A stretch of 64,000 bases of DNA from Candidatus Gastranaerophilales bacterium (GCA_947587615.1 CANPYC010000004.1:1-64000); one strand, 5' to 3'; counted from the first letter of the stretch, positions 1-9,127 are shown. Notes: generated from the letters alone by a model not told the origin. Made by a program: numbers and translations.

Positions 1-4
1 GTTC

Positions 5-1630
5 TTAGGTTTCAAACAGTTTATATAATCTTTCTTCAATTAGTTTTGAATCAAGTTCGTTTCTTTCTTTGTTTAAATTGAGTGCTTTTTGATACTGCTT
101 AGCGGCTTGGATTTTTTCATCAAGCACTTCATGACTTCTTGCAAGGTTAAATTGCGCTAAAACATAGTTGGGATTAATTTCAACTGCTGTTTTAAAATAT
201 TCCATAGCACGGTTTGCATCTCCCAAACCGTCTAAGAATACTACACCGAGGTTATTATAAGCAATTTCATAGGTGGAATCAAGCTCAATTGCTTTTGAGT
301 AAAATATTATCGCTTTTTCTATGCAGTCTTTTTCCCAGTATGTCATTGCGAGACGTGAAAAGAGTTTTGGGTTTTCCATATCGTCGCTTAGCGCAAGCTG
401 ATAGTATTCAATTGCGCCATCTATGTTTTCAGTGTCATAATAGATATCCGCAATTGCTTCATAGATTTGCGATTTGTTCTTTGTTAAAAGCAAGCTGTTT
501 TCAAGCATTGAAATTGCAGCTTCCGAGTTACCTTTAACCTGATGATAAATAGCAGCCAAAGCTTGAGCGACGACTGCTGACCATTCATTATTGGGGTTTG
601 CTTCAAGAGCCTTTTTGTAAAGCTCAATTGCGCTGTCATACTGTTCCAGCTGTACATAAGCATAAGCCAAAGAGTTTTGATAATAAGGATTATCCTCGTC
701 ATACTTTAGAGCCAGTTTAAAAGCGGATAGAGCGTTAATTTTTTCGTCTTTTTTAAGGTATAAATGTCCCAGTTCATAATAACATTTTGATAATTCGGGA
801 TATTTATTTGCAAGAATTGTATAATAGTCAATTAATTCATCAATTTTATCTTTTTGATATTCTTCAAGATATTCAATTGCGCTTACTATCTTCATAGGGT
901 CGTTGTTGGAGAGAATTACAACGTTATTTATGCAGTCGTAAGCTATATCATGACGATTTTTCCTGATTGCGATTTTTGCCATTCTTTCGTAAAGAGCAAT
1001 TGATTTTTTGGAATTATCAACAGCATTTAAATAAAGATTATAGGCTTTTTTATCGGAATTCATTTTTTCATAGAATTCACCTGCTGCTTTGTATTTTACA
1101 AAGTTTAAATCTTCTTTGATATTTTCACAAATCATCTTTATACTGCAAGAATCAAATAAACTCATAAGAGTTCCGGTTATGCCGTAATAGAGCGCATTGG
1201 TAAAATCTTTAACTTTATCGGAATTTTTTTCTTTTGCAGATTTAATTTTTTCAAGCATTGTAAGGGCTAAAACAAGTCTTGTTCTGCAAGTTCTGGGTTT
1301 TAATTTGATGGCGGCTTTAAATTCTTCTTTGGCTTTATCAAATTCTGAATTTAAAGACAAGAAATACCCTAAATACATGTGAGCGTCGGCATCTAAGGGG
1401 TTGATGTCCACTGCTTTATAACATTGCTCAATTGCGCTTTGTATTCCGATTTGCCCGTTTTTGTGAAGCAGGGTAGCTAATCTGTAATAAGCGCTCGTTT
1501 GATTTGGATTTTCTTTAATTGCTTCAATATAATAGTTAATAGCCTGAGATAAATCTTCAGTTGTGGATTTAAGAAGGTATCTTTGATGTGCGGCTGTTGC
1601 CTGTTGTAGTGTTTTTTGCGCATTTGTCAT
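5..1630 (-). CDS. Tetratricopeptide-repeat protein, 541 aa
   Basis: A soluble protein built almost entirely of tandem TPR helices. Clear repeats occur near residues 45-115 (motifs such as AYYRLATLLHKNG and AHMYLGYFL) and again from about 285 to the C-terminus (for example AYNNLGVVFLDG, then AQFNLARSHEVL). No signal peptide or membrane segment is visible, so it is probably cytoplasmic. TPR arrays are protein-protein scaffolds; nothing here identifies the partner. The ATG at the 5' end has only a weak ribosome-binding site. The stop codon sits at the edge of the window, so the gene is complete but its downstream neighbour is not seen. The TPR fold is secure; the role is unknown. Confidence 0.85.
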   Translation of the reverse strand: MTNAQKTLQQATAAHQRYLLKSTTEDLSQAINYYIEAIKENPNQTSAYYRLATLLHKNGQIGIQSAIEQCYKAVDINPLDADAHMYLGYFLSLNSEFDKAKEEFKAAIKLKPRTCRTRLVLALTMLEKIKSAKEKNSDKVKDFTNALYYGITGTLMSLFDSCSIKMICENIKEDLNFVKYKAAGEFYEKMNSDKKAYNLYLNAVDNSKKSIALYERMAKIAIRKNRHDIAYDCINNVVILSNNDPMKIVSAIEYLEEYQKDKIDELIDYYTILANKYPELSKCYYELGHLYLKKDEKINALSAFKLALKYDEDNPYYQNSLAYAYVQLEQYDSAIELYKKALEANPNNEWSAVVAQALAAIYHQVKGNSEAAISMLENSLLLTKNKSQIYEAIADIYYDTENIDGAIEYYQLALSDDMENPKLFSRLAMTYWEKDCIEKAIIFYSKAIELDSTYEIAYNNLGVVFLDGLGDANRAMEYFKTAVEINPNYVLAQFNLARSHEVLDEKIQAAKQYQKALNLNKERNELDSKLIEERLYKLFET

Positions 1631-1897
1631 GGATAATCATTCTTTTCTTTTGGGGAATTAATCTAAACATTAAAAATCTTCGTTAGCAAATTTTACTTTA
1701 TGCCATTTGATTTTACATTAAGATTATGCGAGAAATTATGTTTAAATAAATCATCTATATAAATGATTATTTGTTTAGGAAAAATTTGCAGAAATATCAA
1801 GCAATTAAAGCTAAAAAAATAAATTTTTGCGTACTTTGACGGCTGATAAAAAACAGCATATAAAATTGTACACCATTTATTAATAAAATCAAACGGT

Positions 1898-1926
1898 TTG
1901 ACAATAAATGCTGTTGGTTGTATTAT
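1898..1926 (+). promoter_or_regulatory. Sigma-70-type promoter in the gap 1631-2070
   Basis: TTGACA at 1898-1903 and TATTAT at 1921-1926 are separated by exactly 17 bases, a near-consensus housekeeping promoter on the plus strand. No plus-strand gene follows; the next genes on both sides read leftward. It is placed to transcribe the short unit that ends at the terminator at 1997-2019. The rest of the 1631-2070 gap holds no convincing coding sequence. Confidence 0.5.
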
Positions 1927-1931
1927 TTGTA

Positions 1932-2019
1932 ACAAAACATTTGTCAAATAAAATATAAATATCTTTGTTATATTTAATAAACCAAAAACATGACTTGAGT
2001 GCGTTTGCACTCTTTTTTT
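1932..2019 (+). ncRNA. Candidate small RNA, about 88 nt
   Basis: This is the interval between the start site predicted from the promoter at 1898-1926 and the end of a strong intrinsic terminator. No reading frame of useful length lies in it. The unit stands free between two leftward genes (TPR protein and coiled-coil protein), so it would run antisense to neither coding region. I see no match to a known RNA family. The call is an inference from promoter plus terminator spacing only. Confidence 0.3.
1997..2019 (+). terminator. Rho-independent terminator
   Basis: A perfect 6-bp stem GAGTGC/GCACTC (1997-2002 and 2007-2012) with a GTTT loop is followed by seven T residues (2013-2019). The T-run is on the plus strand, so it ends plus-strand transcription, although no plus-strand protein gene lies upstream. 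Confidence 0.65.
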
Positions 2020-2070
2020 ATGACATGTAAGGTTTTAGCCGTAATTATTGCGCTTGGATTGTATTAATCT

Positions 2071-2496
2071 TTAATCCGTAAACATTGAATAAATATTTTC
2101 AATATTTTCAAGTAAGCATTTACCAAAGTTTTCAATCAATTGTTCAATTTCTTCCAATTGACTTTCTAAAGTATCGTTTTCAAGTTGTACTTCTGTTTCA
2201 AAGTCTGATGACTTTTCTTCAAGTACTTTTTCTTGATTGCTTTGTTCATCATTAAGTTCTTTAAGTTCTGACATAAGGTCTTGATATTCATCCCCTGATC
2301 TATCATCAAGAGAATCTATATCATTCTGTACAATTTCTTTTTTTTGAGCAAAATCAAAACGACATGCATCAAGGTCATTGCTTGAATACTTATTGTTTTC
2401 TCTAATTCTGTCAGAGTTAGCTGTTATTCTTGCTTCTATATCATTCTTTTGTAATATTAAACAATCTTTTGTCGCTCTTAGAGAACTTTCAGACAT
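2071..2496 (-). CDS. Acidic coiled-coil protein, 141 aa (copy 1)
   Basis: I do not recognise the family. The protein is highly charged and acidic, and from about residue 45 onward it is rich in E, Q, L and D with heptad-like spacing, suggesting one or two long coiled-coil helices. It has no signal peptide and no membrane segment. The same 141-aa protein is encoded at 14351-14776. A lone coiled-coil with its own upstream region, duplicated as a unit, could be a structural, chaperone-like or effector protein; the sequence does not decide between these. It stands between two unrelated leftward genes. Confidence 0.7.
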   Translation of the reverse strand: MSESSLRATKDCLILQKNDIEARITANSDRIRENNKYSSNDLDACRFDFAQKKEIVQNDIDSLDDRSGDEYQDLMSELKELNDEQSNQEKVLEEKSSDFETEVQLENDTLESQLEEIEQLIENFGKCLLENIENIYSMFTD

Positions 2497-2595
2497 ATCA
2501 AAAACCCTTTAGTAAAACTTACATATATATAAAGTAATTTCCCCAAACAGTATTTCAAAAGTATATATTATTGTTACAAAAGTTAATAAAAGTAT
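2071..2595 (-). repeat. Dispersed repeat, copy 1 (promoter plus 141-aa gene)
   Basis: This segment reappears almost unchanged in the same orientation at 14351-14892. It starts exactly at the stop codon of the 141-aa gene and runs through the gene into about 100 bp of upstream sequence. The differences I see are a G/A change near 2115, a C/T change near 2534, and a 17-bp tandem duplication present only in copy 2. No terminal inverted repeats or transposase are visible. Confidence 0.9.
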
Positions 2596-2622
2596 AAAAT
2601 CACGTAAAATAGCGGGTATTGT

Positions 2623-3480
2623 CTATAAATCAAACTTTACAAGCTTATTTGTGCTTTGTTCGGTTGCGTATAAGCGATTGTGTTCTTCATCATAAAAAAG
2701 ACTGTAAGGCTTTTCAATTGCAGCATAAACAGAAACAGCGTTTTGCGGTGTAATTTTTATAATGTTGTTTGAAGAATAATTTGCCGTATAGATATTGTCA
2801 TCTTTATCAATAGCAATACCGATAGGGCCTTTAATTAAAGAGGATTTTGAAAGAACGGTTTTTTTGCCGAAGGATGAAATTTTATAAATAGTATTTTCGC
2901 TAAAACTTGCAGCGTAAATATTTCCTCTGCTATCCACGGCACAGCCTGAAGGGGCTTGAATTTCAATTAAATCAACACCTTTAGCCTTGCCTTGCGGGTC
3001 AAATTGTTTTTGTGTTTCTTTTATTTTTGCTTCAAGATTAAGCTCGTCTTGTCTTTTTTCAATTTTATCGATTAAAATTTTTGCAGAGTCGTATTGTGGC
3101 GCACTTTCTTCAATCATTGTAAGATAGTGATGTGACTTTTGCAGATATCCTTTTTTATATTGCAATTTTCCAAGGTTGTATAAAGCTTCCGTGTCGTCAG
3201 GGCGAAGTTTTATTATATGCTCAAGGTTTGAAATCGCCAGTTCATTTTTATTTAACGACATATAAATTTGAGAGAGGTTGTAGTATGCTTCATAAAAATT
3301 CGGATTTAATTCGGTTGATTTTGTAAAAAGTTCAATAGACTTTTCAACCTGATTTTCTTTGTATAAGTCAATTGCTTCATTGTAATATACCGCAGCGTCT
3401 TCAACGTCGTCACAAAACGCAGGCGAAGAAAGCAAAGTTGAAATAAATAAAAAAATTGCAATTAAGACTTTGTTTTTCAT
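2623..3480 (-). CDS. Exported TPR and NHL/beta-propeller protein, 285 aa
   Basis: Residues 1-23 form a signal peptide with a hydrophobic core and a cleavage region near SSPAFC, so the protein is probably periplasmic. Residues 28-130 carry three to four TPR units. From about 165 to the end there are three NHL/SMP-30-like repeats, each with a D-x-x-G/D-N-I/R-Y core (DSRGNIYAAS, DKDDNIYTAN, DEEHNRLYAT). Three blades are too few to close a normal five- or six-bladed propeller, so the domain may pair with another chain or be shortened. It is divergent from tsaD, with 64 bp between the start codons. The function is unknown; protein binding in the envelope is likely. Confidence 0.75.
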   Translation of the reverse strand: MKNKVLIAIFLFISTLLSSPAFCDDVEDAAVYYNEAIDLYKENQVEKSIELFTKSTELNPNFYEAYYNLSQIYMSLNKNELAISNLEHIIKLRPDDTEALYNLGKLQYKKGYLQKSHHYLTMIEESAPQYDSAKILIDKIEKRQDELNLEAKIKETQKQFDPQGKAKGVDLIEIQAPSGCAVDSRGNIYAASFSENTIYKISSFGKKTVLSKSSLIKGPIGIAIDKDDNIYTANYSSNNIIKITPQNAVSVYAAIEKPYSLFYDEEHNRLYATEQSTNKLVKFDL

Positions 3481-3544
3481 GCTATTATTATAACAAAATT
3501 AATTAAAACTACAAATAATTTTTTAAAAAAAGGATAAATATAAT

Positions 3545-4519
3545 TTGATAATACTGGGAATTGAATCAAGCTGTGATGAAACGGCAGCGGCAATTGTTAA
3601 AGACGGCAGAGAAGTTCTGGCTAATGTTGTATCTTCTCAAATTAAAATCCATGAGCAATATGGAGGTGTTGTACCTGAGATTGCCGCAAGAGAACATTTA
3701 AATTCCGTTAACATTGTTATTAAAGAAGCCTATAAACAAGCTTCAATTATTCCCGATAAAATTGATGCTTTTGCTTCAACCGCAGGTCCGGGGTTAACGG
3801 GCTGCCTGCTTGTCGGGTTGAATGCCGCAAAAGCGTTAAGCGTTGTATACTCTAAGCCATATATTGGCGTAAATCATCTGAGTGCACATGTTTGCGCTAA
3901 TTTTTTAAATTCGGATTTAACCCCGCCTTTTGTTTGTCTTTTGGTTTCAGGAGGGCATACGCAGGTAATTTACGTTAAAGATTATGATAATCAGGAAATT
4001 TTAGCTTCAACAATTGATGACGCTGTTGGAGAAGTTTATGATAAAGTAGCAAGATTATGTTCTATTCCTTACCCCGGCGGAGTTTTGCTTGATAAAAAAG
4101 CACATGAAGGCAATTTTAGAGCATTCAACTTCCCTGAAGCAAAAGTAAAAAAGGATGAATTTTCTTTCTCGGGGTTAAAAACGGCTGTTTTAAGAGAAGT
4201 TAAAAAGTTTGAAAAAGATAATATCCCCAAAGCTGATATTGCAGCTTCTTTTCAACATAGAATTGTTGATACATTAATTAAAAAAACAAAAAAACTATCT
4301 CTTGAGCTGAATTGTAAAACAATTGTTTTATCGGGCGGTGTTGCAGCTAATTCCGAGCTTAGAAAAAGACTGCTTGAGCTTCAAAAAGAAGGCTTTAAAA
4401 CCTATGCGCCCGAGCTTAAATATTGTACTGATAATGCTGCAATGGTTGCTTCATGTGCTTATTTTAACCCGATTAAAACCGAAAATTCAATGCTGCTTGA
4501 GGTTTTTTCAAGAGATTAA
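3545..4519 (+). CDS. tsaD: tRNA N6-adenosine threonylcarbamoyltransferase TsaD
   Basis: TsaD transfers the threonylcarbamoyl group onto A37 of ANN-decoding tRNAs, working with TsaB and TsaE. The ASKHA-fold signature GIESSCDETAAAI is at residues 5-17. The iron-binding HLSAH motif is at 111-115 and SGGHTQ at 135-140, and a DNAAMVA block lies near the C-terminus. The length of 324 aa is normal for bacterial TsaD. The start is a TTG at 3545, supported by AGGA at 3531-3534 about ten bases upstream; the encoded MIILGIESS matches the family N-terminus, so no upstream start is needed. It is a core gene and nothing is unusual except the start codon. Confidence 0.96.
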   Translation: MIILGIESSCDETAAAIVKDGREVLANVVSSQIKIHEQYGGVVPEIAAREHLNSVNIVIKEAYKQASIIPDKIDAFASTAGPGLTGCLLVGLNAAKALSVVYSKPYIGVNHLSAHVCANFLNSDLTPPFVCLLVSGGHTQVIYVKDYDNQEILASTIDDAVGEVYDKVARLCSIPYPGGVLLDKKAHEGNFRAFNFPEAKVKKDEFSFSGLKTAVLREVKKFEKDNIPKADIAASFQHRIVDTLIKKTKKLSLELNCKTIVLSGGVAANSELRKRLLELQKEGFKTYAPELKYCTDNAAMVASCAYFNPIKTENSMLLEVFSRD

Positions 4520-4544
4520 TTTATTTTGACTTTTAATTTTTACG

Positions 4545-4572
4545 CAAAAAAAATGCTCTGAATATTCAGAGC
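4545..4572 (-). terminator. Intrinsic terminator for the 163-aa gene
   Basis: A perfect 18-bp palindrome GCTCTGAATATTCAGAGC (4555-4572) is followed, on the minus strand, by a run of T (A-run at 4545-4553 on the plus strand). It lies just downstream of the minus-strand gene at 4628-5119, and the hairpin could also slow transcripts leaving tsaD. Confidence 0.7.
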
Positions 4573-4627
4573 TTTGATGTTAATTGAAAGGAAAAGTATA
4601 GAAATAAATGCCAAAATCCACTGTAAA

Positions 4628-5119
4628 CTATTTTTTATCATCATTTGGTTTATCTTCTTTTTCCATATTGAAAGGATTAAAACCATTTGAAGATTTTGAA
4701 TTTTTATCTGAAATATTAAACAACTCAACCCTGCTTGGCAGAGCTTCAACAGTTTTTGGAATTGTTAATTCATTTGATTGAACCGAGAGCATTTTTTCAA
4801 CATTTTCTTGAACGGTGGCTGCGCTGTAAAGATTAAGAGCGGCTTGTGAATTTAATTTTGCAACATTTATCGCCTGAGCGTATAAACCTGCTTGAATCAT
4901 TGAAATTTGTTTTTGTAAATCAAGATTTGTTCTTGAAGAATAAAGGTCTATTCCAAGAGTTGATCTGTTGAATTTTGAATAATCAATATTTTGAATTTGA
5001 GGCTGTACTTGTTGTACTTGTTGATTTTTCGCATTGCTTAAAATTTGACTTGAAACACTAGCAACGCTATTAATATCTACACCTTGTGATGAATATAAAG
5101 CTGTATTAACGTTTAACAT
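4628..5119 (-). CDS. Hypothetical protein, 163 aa
   Basis: I do not recognise a family. The N-terminus is rich in S, N, Q and V with a run of QQVQQVQPQ near residue 36. The middle (about 65-110) is alanine-rich and amphipathic (QAGLYAQAINVAKLNSQ, AALNLYSA), and the C-terminus is a low-complexity, asparagine- and lysine-rich acidic tail. There is no signal peptide or membrane span. The Q/N/A-rich helical pattern loosely recalls small motility-associated proteins, but I would not assign that. It ends before a good intrinsic terminator, which supports a real single-gene transcript. Confidence 0.6.
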   Translation of the reverse strand: MLNVNTALYSSQGVDINSVASVSSQILSNAKNQQVQQVQPQIQNIDYSKFNRSTLGIDLYSSRTNLDLQKQISMIQAGLYAQAINVAKLNSQAALNLYSAATVQENVEKMLSVQSNELTIPKTVEALPSRVELFNISDKNSKSSNGFNPFNMEKEDKPNDDKK

Positions 5120-5378
5120 TCTGCCTTATGCTCCACTTTAACTTTTTAGGTCATATTCCTTATACTTTTTCATTCGTCATTTTTAAACTAAACTTTATGA
5201 TTTAAAGCTTTTTTGTAACAAAATTTTACATATTTATTGGGAAATTTTCTTTCTTTATGTTGTTGGCAAATGTTGGGAATAATAAAAGGATGAGAATGGG
5301 AAAGAGGGGTTTACCCCTTGGCAATTGTGCCGAATGTATGTTTACTTTAAGCTTCAAGATTGTTTCTTTCATTAATGA

Positions 5379-5531
5379 TTAAGATGGTAGACTAAAGTCT
5401 GCCCTACGGATGGCGCCGCATTATAGAACGGATTTAATTTTCAAAAGATTAAGATGGTAGACTGAAGTCTACCCTGCGGATACTACGGTGCAGAATTATA
5501 ATTGCAGGGTAGACTTTAGTCTACCGTCCTG
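5379..5531. repeat. REP-like palindromic repeats in the gap 5120-5556
   Basis: Three copies of a palindromic motif are present. GGTAGACTAAAGTCTGCCCT begins at 5386 and GGTAGACTGAAGTCTACCCT at 5456, both in direct orientation and each preceded by TTAAGAT. A third copy, AGGGTAGACTTTAGTCTACC, at 5506-5525 is inverted. Each core AGACT-AAGTCT is itself a palindrome, and the second and third copies can pair to make a long hairpin. This looks like a REP/BIME-type intergenic element. The rest of 5120-5556 shows no gene. Confidence 0.75.
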
Positions 5532-5556
5532 CTGAAGCAGAGCATTCTCTCCTCTT

Positions 5557-6237
5557 CTATATTTCCTCCTTTAACCACCTGAAATAAAAATAAACCGCTA
5601 AAATTACATATATAAACCACATAATCATTGTTGCAACATAATTAGCCCCACTAAGACACGGAATTAACCACATAATAAATGTTGCAAAATCAACAACAAA
5701 CCATACAACCCACTGCTCAATACATCTTTTTAAGGTTAAATATTGCCCGAGTATTGAAAAAGCTACGCTAAAGCAATCAATTAAAGGGTTTTTTTCAAAC
5801 AGATTAAAAATAAAATACAGTGTTATTGTCAAAATAACGGCAAGAACAAAACAAATTAGTCTTTTTTTGTTTGATAATTTCTCTTTTTTTATTTCGTTTT
5901 TTTTCTTGTTAATGTGCTTTCTCCAAACAAAAATCCCTATTATTTGCATTGGAAGAAAATACAGGGCATATAAAGCTAAATTAGCGTAAAACCCGTTTTT
6001 AAAAGCTATTATTATATAGCAGAATGTTCCTATTATTCCAATGTAGTAACAATAAATTTTCCCTTTGCCTGCAAATAATGTATAAGTTATTCCGCATAAG
6101 GAAGATAAAAGCGCAATTTTATTATCATGAAGAATAATTGAGATAGTGCAAATCGCTGATATAATTAAAAGATAAAATATTTTTTCAAATTTTGTATAAA
6201 ATTCAAGTTCTTTTTTTATTTGTTCAATAATATTCAT
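5557..6237 (-). CDS. pnuC: PnuC-type nicotinamide riboside/mononucleotide transporter
   Basis: PnuC proteins are inner-membrane facilitators that bring in pyridine nucleosides for NAD synthesis. The 226-aa product has about seven hydrophobic segments and the typical C-terminal block with EQWVVWFVVD and aromatic residues before the last span, which in this family line the substrate path. The length fits the family (220-240 aa). A lysine-rich loop lies near residues 108-125. The gene encoding NAD synthetase starts 1.1 kb away on the other strand, which fits a role in NAD supply. The exact substrate (nicotinamide riboside versus another vitamin) cannot be read from the sequence. Confidence 0.85.
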   Translation of the reverse strand: MNIIEQIKKELEFYTKFEKIFYLLIISAICTISIILHDNKIALLSSLCGITYTLFAGKGKIYCYYIGIIGTFCYIIIAFKNGFYANLALYALYFLPMQIIGIFVWRKHINKKKNEIKKEKLSNKKRLICFVLAVILTITLYFIFNLFEKNPLIDCFSVAFSILGQYLTLKRCIEQWVVWFVVDFATFIMWLIPCLSGANYVATMIMWFIYVILAVYFYFRWLKEEI

Positions 6238-6272
6238 TTTTTAATTATAATTAAAATCGGGAAAAATTAAAA

Positions 6273-7301
6273 ATGCACCTTGCTAAAGTTAAAGTAAACA
6301 ACAGCGGCACAAATTTTAAAGGTTTAGCAAATAATAAACTTGTATTGAACTCTTTAGAAACAATCTCAAAACATCCTTCAAGTTTTATTGCCACAACAAC
6401 TCTTGTTGCTTCAAGCGTTATAAGACCTTTTGTAATTTCAAAAACGCCCGGTGTTGATAAAGAAAATAAAAAATATTTTTCAACTGACGCTATTGCTTCA
6501 GGGCTTACCAAGTTTGCTCTTGTTGAAGCAATCAGCCTGCCAATTGAAGGTGCAATAAAAAAAATTGACAACAACCCTTCTAAATACTTAAACAAAACAA
6601 CAATTGAAAACTTAAAAGAAAACTCAAAAGAGCTTGTTAACTCAAAAAACTACAAATTTGCAACTCAAATTATAAAACAGAGCGCAACTTTAATAAGTTC
6701 AATTCCAAAATCAGTTATTAGCGTTTCTTTAATACCCGTTATTTTTGATTTAGTTGAGTCTAAAAAAAATAAAAAAGATAATAATAAAAACAATGAAACA
6801 AAGCCTTTGCCTTTTAAGGGAGTATTCGAAAAAGGAGTTAGCAAAGTTTTAAATTCAGATAATTTTCAAAAAATTGTCAAAAAAAACAGTAAAAATTCAG
6901 ATAACATCACAAGAAATATGGCAATATTAAGCGATATTTTACTTACTTCAACATCAATTATCAAAACAAAAACATCTAAAAAAATTGATGAAAATAAAAA
7001 AAATCCTCTGATTTACAATAAACTTTTCTCAAGCTTAGCAAGCGTTTTTATGGGTTATGGCATTGATAAATACGCACAAGCAAAGCTTGAACCTGTAGTT
7101 GAAAAATTTAAAGAGGTAAATAAAAATGATGTTAAGCTTTCAAAATATTTGGAAGGAATTAATATTCTTCGACCGACATTAATTTTTGCAGCTCTCTATT
7201 ATGGAATTTTACCGATATTTTCTTCAATATTTGCCGATAAAATTGATAAATTCACTGACAAAATTAAAAAAGGAGAAAATAACCCGTTTAATAAAAACTA
7301 A
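6273..7301 (+). CDS. Hypothetical membrane-associated protein, 342 aa
   Basis: I do not recognise the family. The N-terminus has a short NNSGTNFKGLANNK motif, followed by moderately hydrophobic segments around residues 45-65, 140-160, 255-270 and 295-320. Lysine- and asparagine-rich stretches such as KKNKKDNNKNNETK lie between them. The alternation suggests a membrane-associated protein with cytoplasmic basic loops rather than a transporter. It is the first gene of a rightward run (nadE begins 23 bp after its stop), so the two may be co-transcribed. It has a genuine open frame with codon use like its neighbours. No function is assigned. Confidence 0.65.
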   Translation: MHLAKVKVNNSGTNFKGLANNKLVLNSLETISKHPSSFIATTTLVASSVIRPFVISKTPGVDKENKKYFSTDAIASGLTKFALVEAISLPIEGAIKKIDNNPSKYLNKTTIENLKENSKELVNSKNYKFATQIIKQSATLISSIPKSVISVSLIPVIFDLVESKKNKKDNNKNNETKPLPFKGVFEKGVSKVLNSDNFQKIVKKNSKNSDNITRNMAILSDILLTSTSIIKTKTSKKIDENKKNPLIYNKLFSSLASVFMGYGIDKYAQAKLEPVVEKFKEVNKNDVKLSKYLEGINILRPTLIFAALYYGILPIFSSIFADKIDKFTDKIKKGENNPFNKN

Positions 7302-7324
7302 ATTTTTTATGCTAAAATTTTTCT

Positions 7325-9127
7325 ATGAAAAATAATACCGTAATTTTAGCGCAGCTAAACCCGATTAGCGGGGATGTCGAATACAATAAAAATAAAGCAA
7401 TAGAATATATTAAAAAAGCAAATGATATTAAAGCTGATTTAATAGTATTCCCCGAACTCTTTTTATTGGGCTATCCGATAGGCGATATCTTAGAAAGATA
7501 CCCCTTGCTTGCACTTCAAACAAAAAAAGCGCTTGATGAGATAAAAGAGTATGTTGTTGATACCAATGTTTTAATAGGTTACGTTGAAAAAAACGAAGAG
7601 AAATTTGGTAAACCTTATTATAATTCAGTTGCTCTTATTCAAAATAAAACAATTACAAGGTCAATTAGAAAAACACTTCTTGCAAATTACGCTGAACACA
7701 ATGATTATCGCTATTTTGAATCTGAAAAAGTAAGCAGAGATAACAGAATAATTGAAATAAACAAAGTAAAATACGGTATAATAATTTGTGAGGACGCTTG
7801 GAACGATTTTGATTTTTTCAAAAGAAATCTCTATAAAATTGACCCGATTAAAGAAATAGCGCCTTATTGCGATTGTATAATCTGCCCTTCTTCAAGCTGT
7901 ACAAGAGCAAAAAAAGAACAATTAAAGCATAATATGATGGTGCACACAGCTAAAAAATATAATATTAAATATATATATGTTAACCAAGTCGGCGCTAATG
8001 ACGAACTTGTTTATGACGGTTTATCAAGAATGTATAATGAAAAAGGCGAGCTTGTTGCAATGGCTCAAGCCTTCAAGGAAGAAATTTTTACGGTTGACCT
8101 TGATAGGGGAGGTGTAATAAACCCTCTTCCAAAAGGGTTAGAGCTTACTCTAAACTCTCAAAAAGAGTTTTCCCTAGACCATAAACCTGATTTAGAGAGA
8201 ACCTATAAGGCAATAGTTCTTGCAATTAAAGATTATTTTTCAAAAAACGGTTTTAAAAGAGCGGTTTTAGGTTTATCAGGAGGACTTGATTCAACGATTT
8301 GCGCTGTTTTATTAACGGATGCTTTGGGAGCTCAAAATGTATTAGGTATATCAATGCCATCAAAGTTAACTTCAAAAGAAAGTAAATCAGACGCTGAAAT
8401 TTTAGCTAAAAACCTTGGAATAAATTTTCTTGAAATTCCGATAAAAGATATGCATGAACTTATATCGGATAAATTTAGCGGGGTTTTTCAAGATGTTTCC
8501 AAAGCTTGGGATGATGAATATAAAAATTCATTCACTCAAGATAACATTCAAGCCCGCTCAAGAGCAATGATACTTTGGGGGATAGCAAATGAGTATCCTA
8601 AAACCCTTCCTATTGCAACATCGGATAAGTCTGAACTATATATGGGCTATGCTACAATAAACGGTGATATGTCGGGAGGCTATGCGCCTATTGCGGATGT
8701 TGTTAAAACAAAACTTTTTGCCCTTGCAAAGTGGATGAATGAAAATAGAGAGAAAAAAAATGCAATCCCAATTTCAATTATAAATAAACCCCCGGGAGCA
8801 GAGCTTGCCATTAACCCTAAAACAGGTAAGACTCTTCTTGCTGAGGACGCTTTAATGCCTTATGAATTTTTAGATGAAGTCATCTGGCGAATTGAAAATC
8901 TTAATCAATCAATTGATAATATGATGCAAAATGAATTTTTATATGAGAAAAAGAATAATATAAATATTGAAACAAAAAAAATGTGGCTTGAAAAATTCTT
9001 CAAAAGATTAAATACAGCACTTTATAAATGGTACATAGTACCGCCATCACCCGTTATTGACGCTCGTTCCATTAATAAAATCGAATTTAAACAACCGATT
9101 GTTTCAAATATTAATTATTCAAAATAA
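7325..9127 (+). CDS. nadE: Glutamine-dependent NAD+ synthetase
   Basis: Catalyses the last step of NAD synthesis, amidating nicotinic acid adenine dinucleotide with ammonia released from glutamine. The N-terminal nitrilase-fold amidase carries the Glu44-Lys116-Cys155 triad (in VFPELF, RKTLL and IICEDAW). The synthetase half begins near residue 290, with the PP-loop SGGLDST at 318-324. At 600 aa it is within the range of the fused, glutaminase-containing form. It has no obvious ribosome-binding site and follows the upstream gene closely, suggesting coupling. The OmpH-like gene begins ten bases after its stop. With pnuC nearby, this region covers NAD salvage. Confidence 0.95.
   Translation: MKNNTVILAQLNPISGDVEYNKNKAIEYIKKANDIKADLIVFPELFLLGYPIGDILERYPLLALQTKKALDEIKEYVVDTNVLIGYVEKNEEKFGKPYYNSVALIQNKTITRSIRKTLLANYAEHNDYRYFESEKVSRDNRIIEINKVKYGIIICEDAWNDFDFFKRNLYKIDPIKEIAPYCDCIICPSSSCTRAKKEQLKHNMMVHTAKKYNIKYIYVNQVGANDELVYDGLSRMYNEKGELVAMAQAFKEEIFTVDLDRGGVINPLPKGLELTLNSQKEFSLDHKPDLERTYKAIVLAIKDYFSKNGFKRAVLGLSGGLDSTICAVLLTDALGAQNVLGISMPSKLTSKESKSDAEILAKNLGINFLEIPIKDMHELISDKFSGVFQDVSKAWDDEYKNSFTQDNIQARSRAMILWGIANEYPKTLPIATSDKSELYMGYATINGDMSGGYAPIADVVKTKLFALAKWMNENREKKNAIPISIINKPPGAELAINPKTGKTLLAEDALMPYEFLDEVIWRIENLNQSIDNMMQNEFLYEKKNNINIETKKMWLEKFFKRLNTALYKWYIVPPSPVIDARSINKIEFKQPIVSNINYSK

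Noticed and set aside
1693-2010. Minus-strand 105-aa open frame
   Set aside because: Composition is like random AT-rich sequence (F, I, K, N), no ribosome site or family pattern, and it overlaps the promoter-terminator unit.
5379-5531. CRISPR array
   Set aside because: Only three copies, one inverted, unequal spacing and no cas genes; REP-like repeats explain it better.
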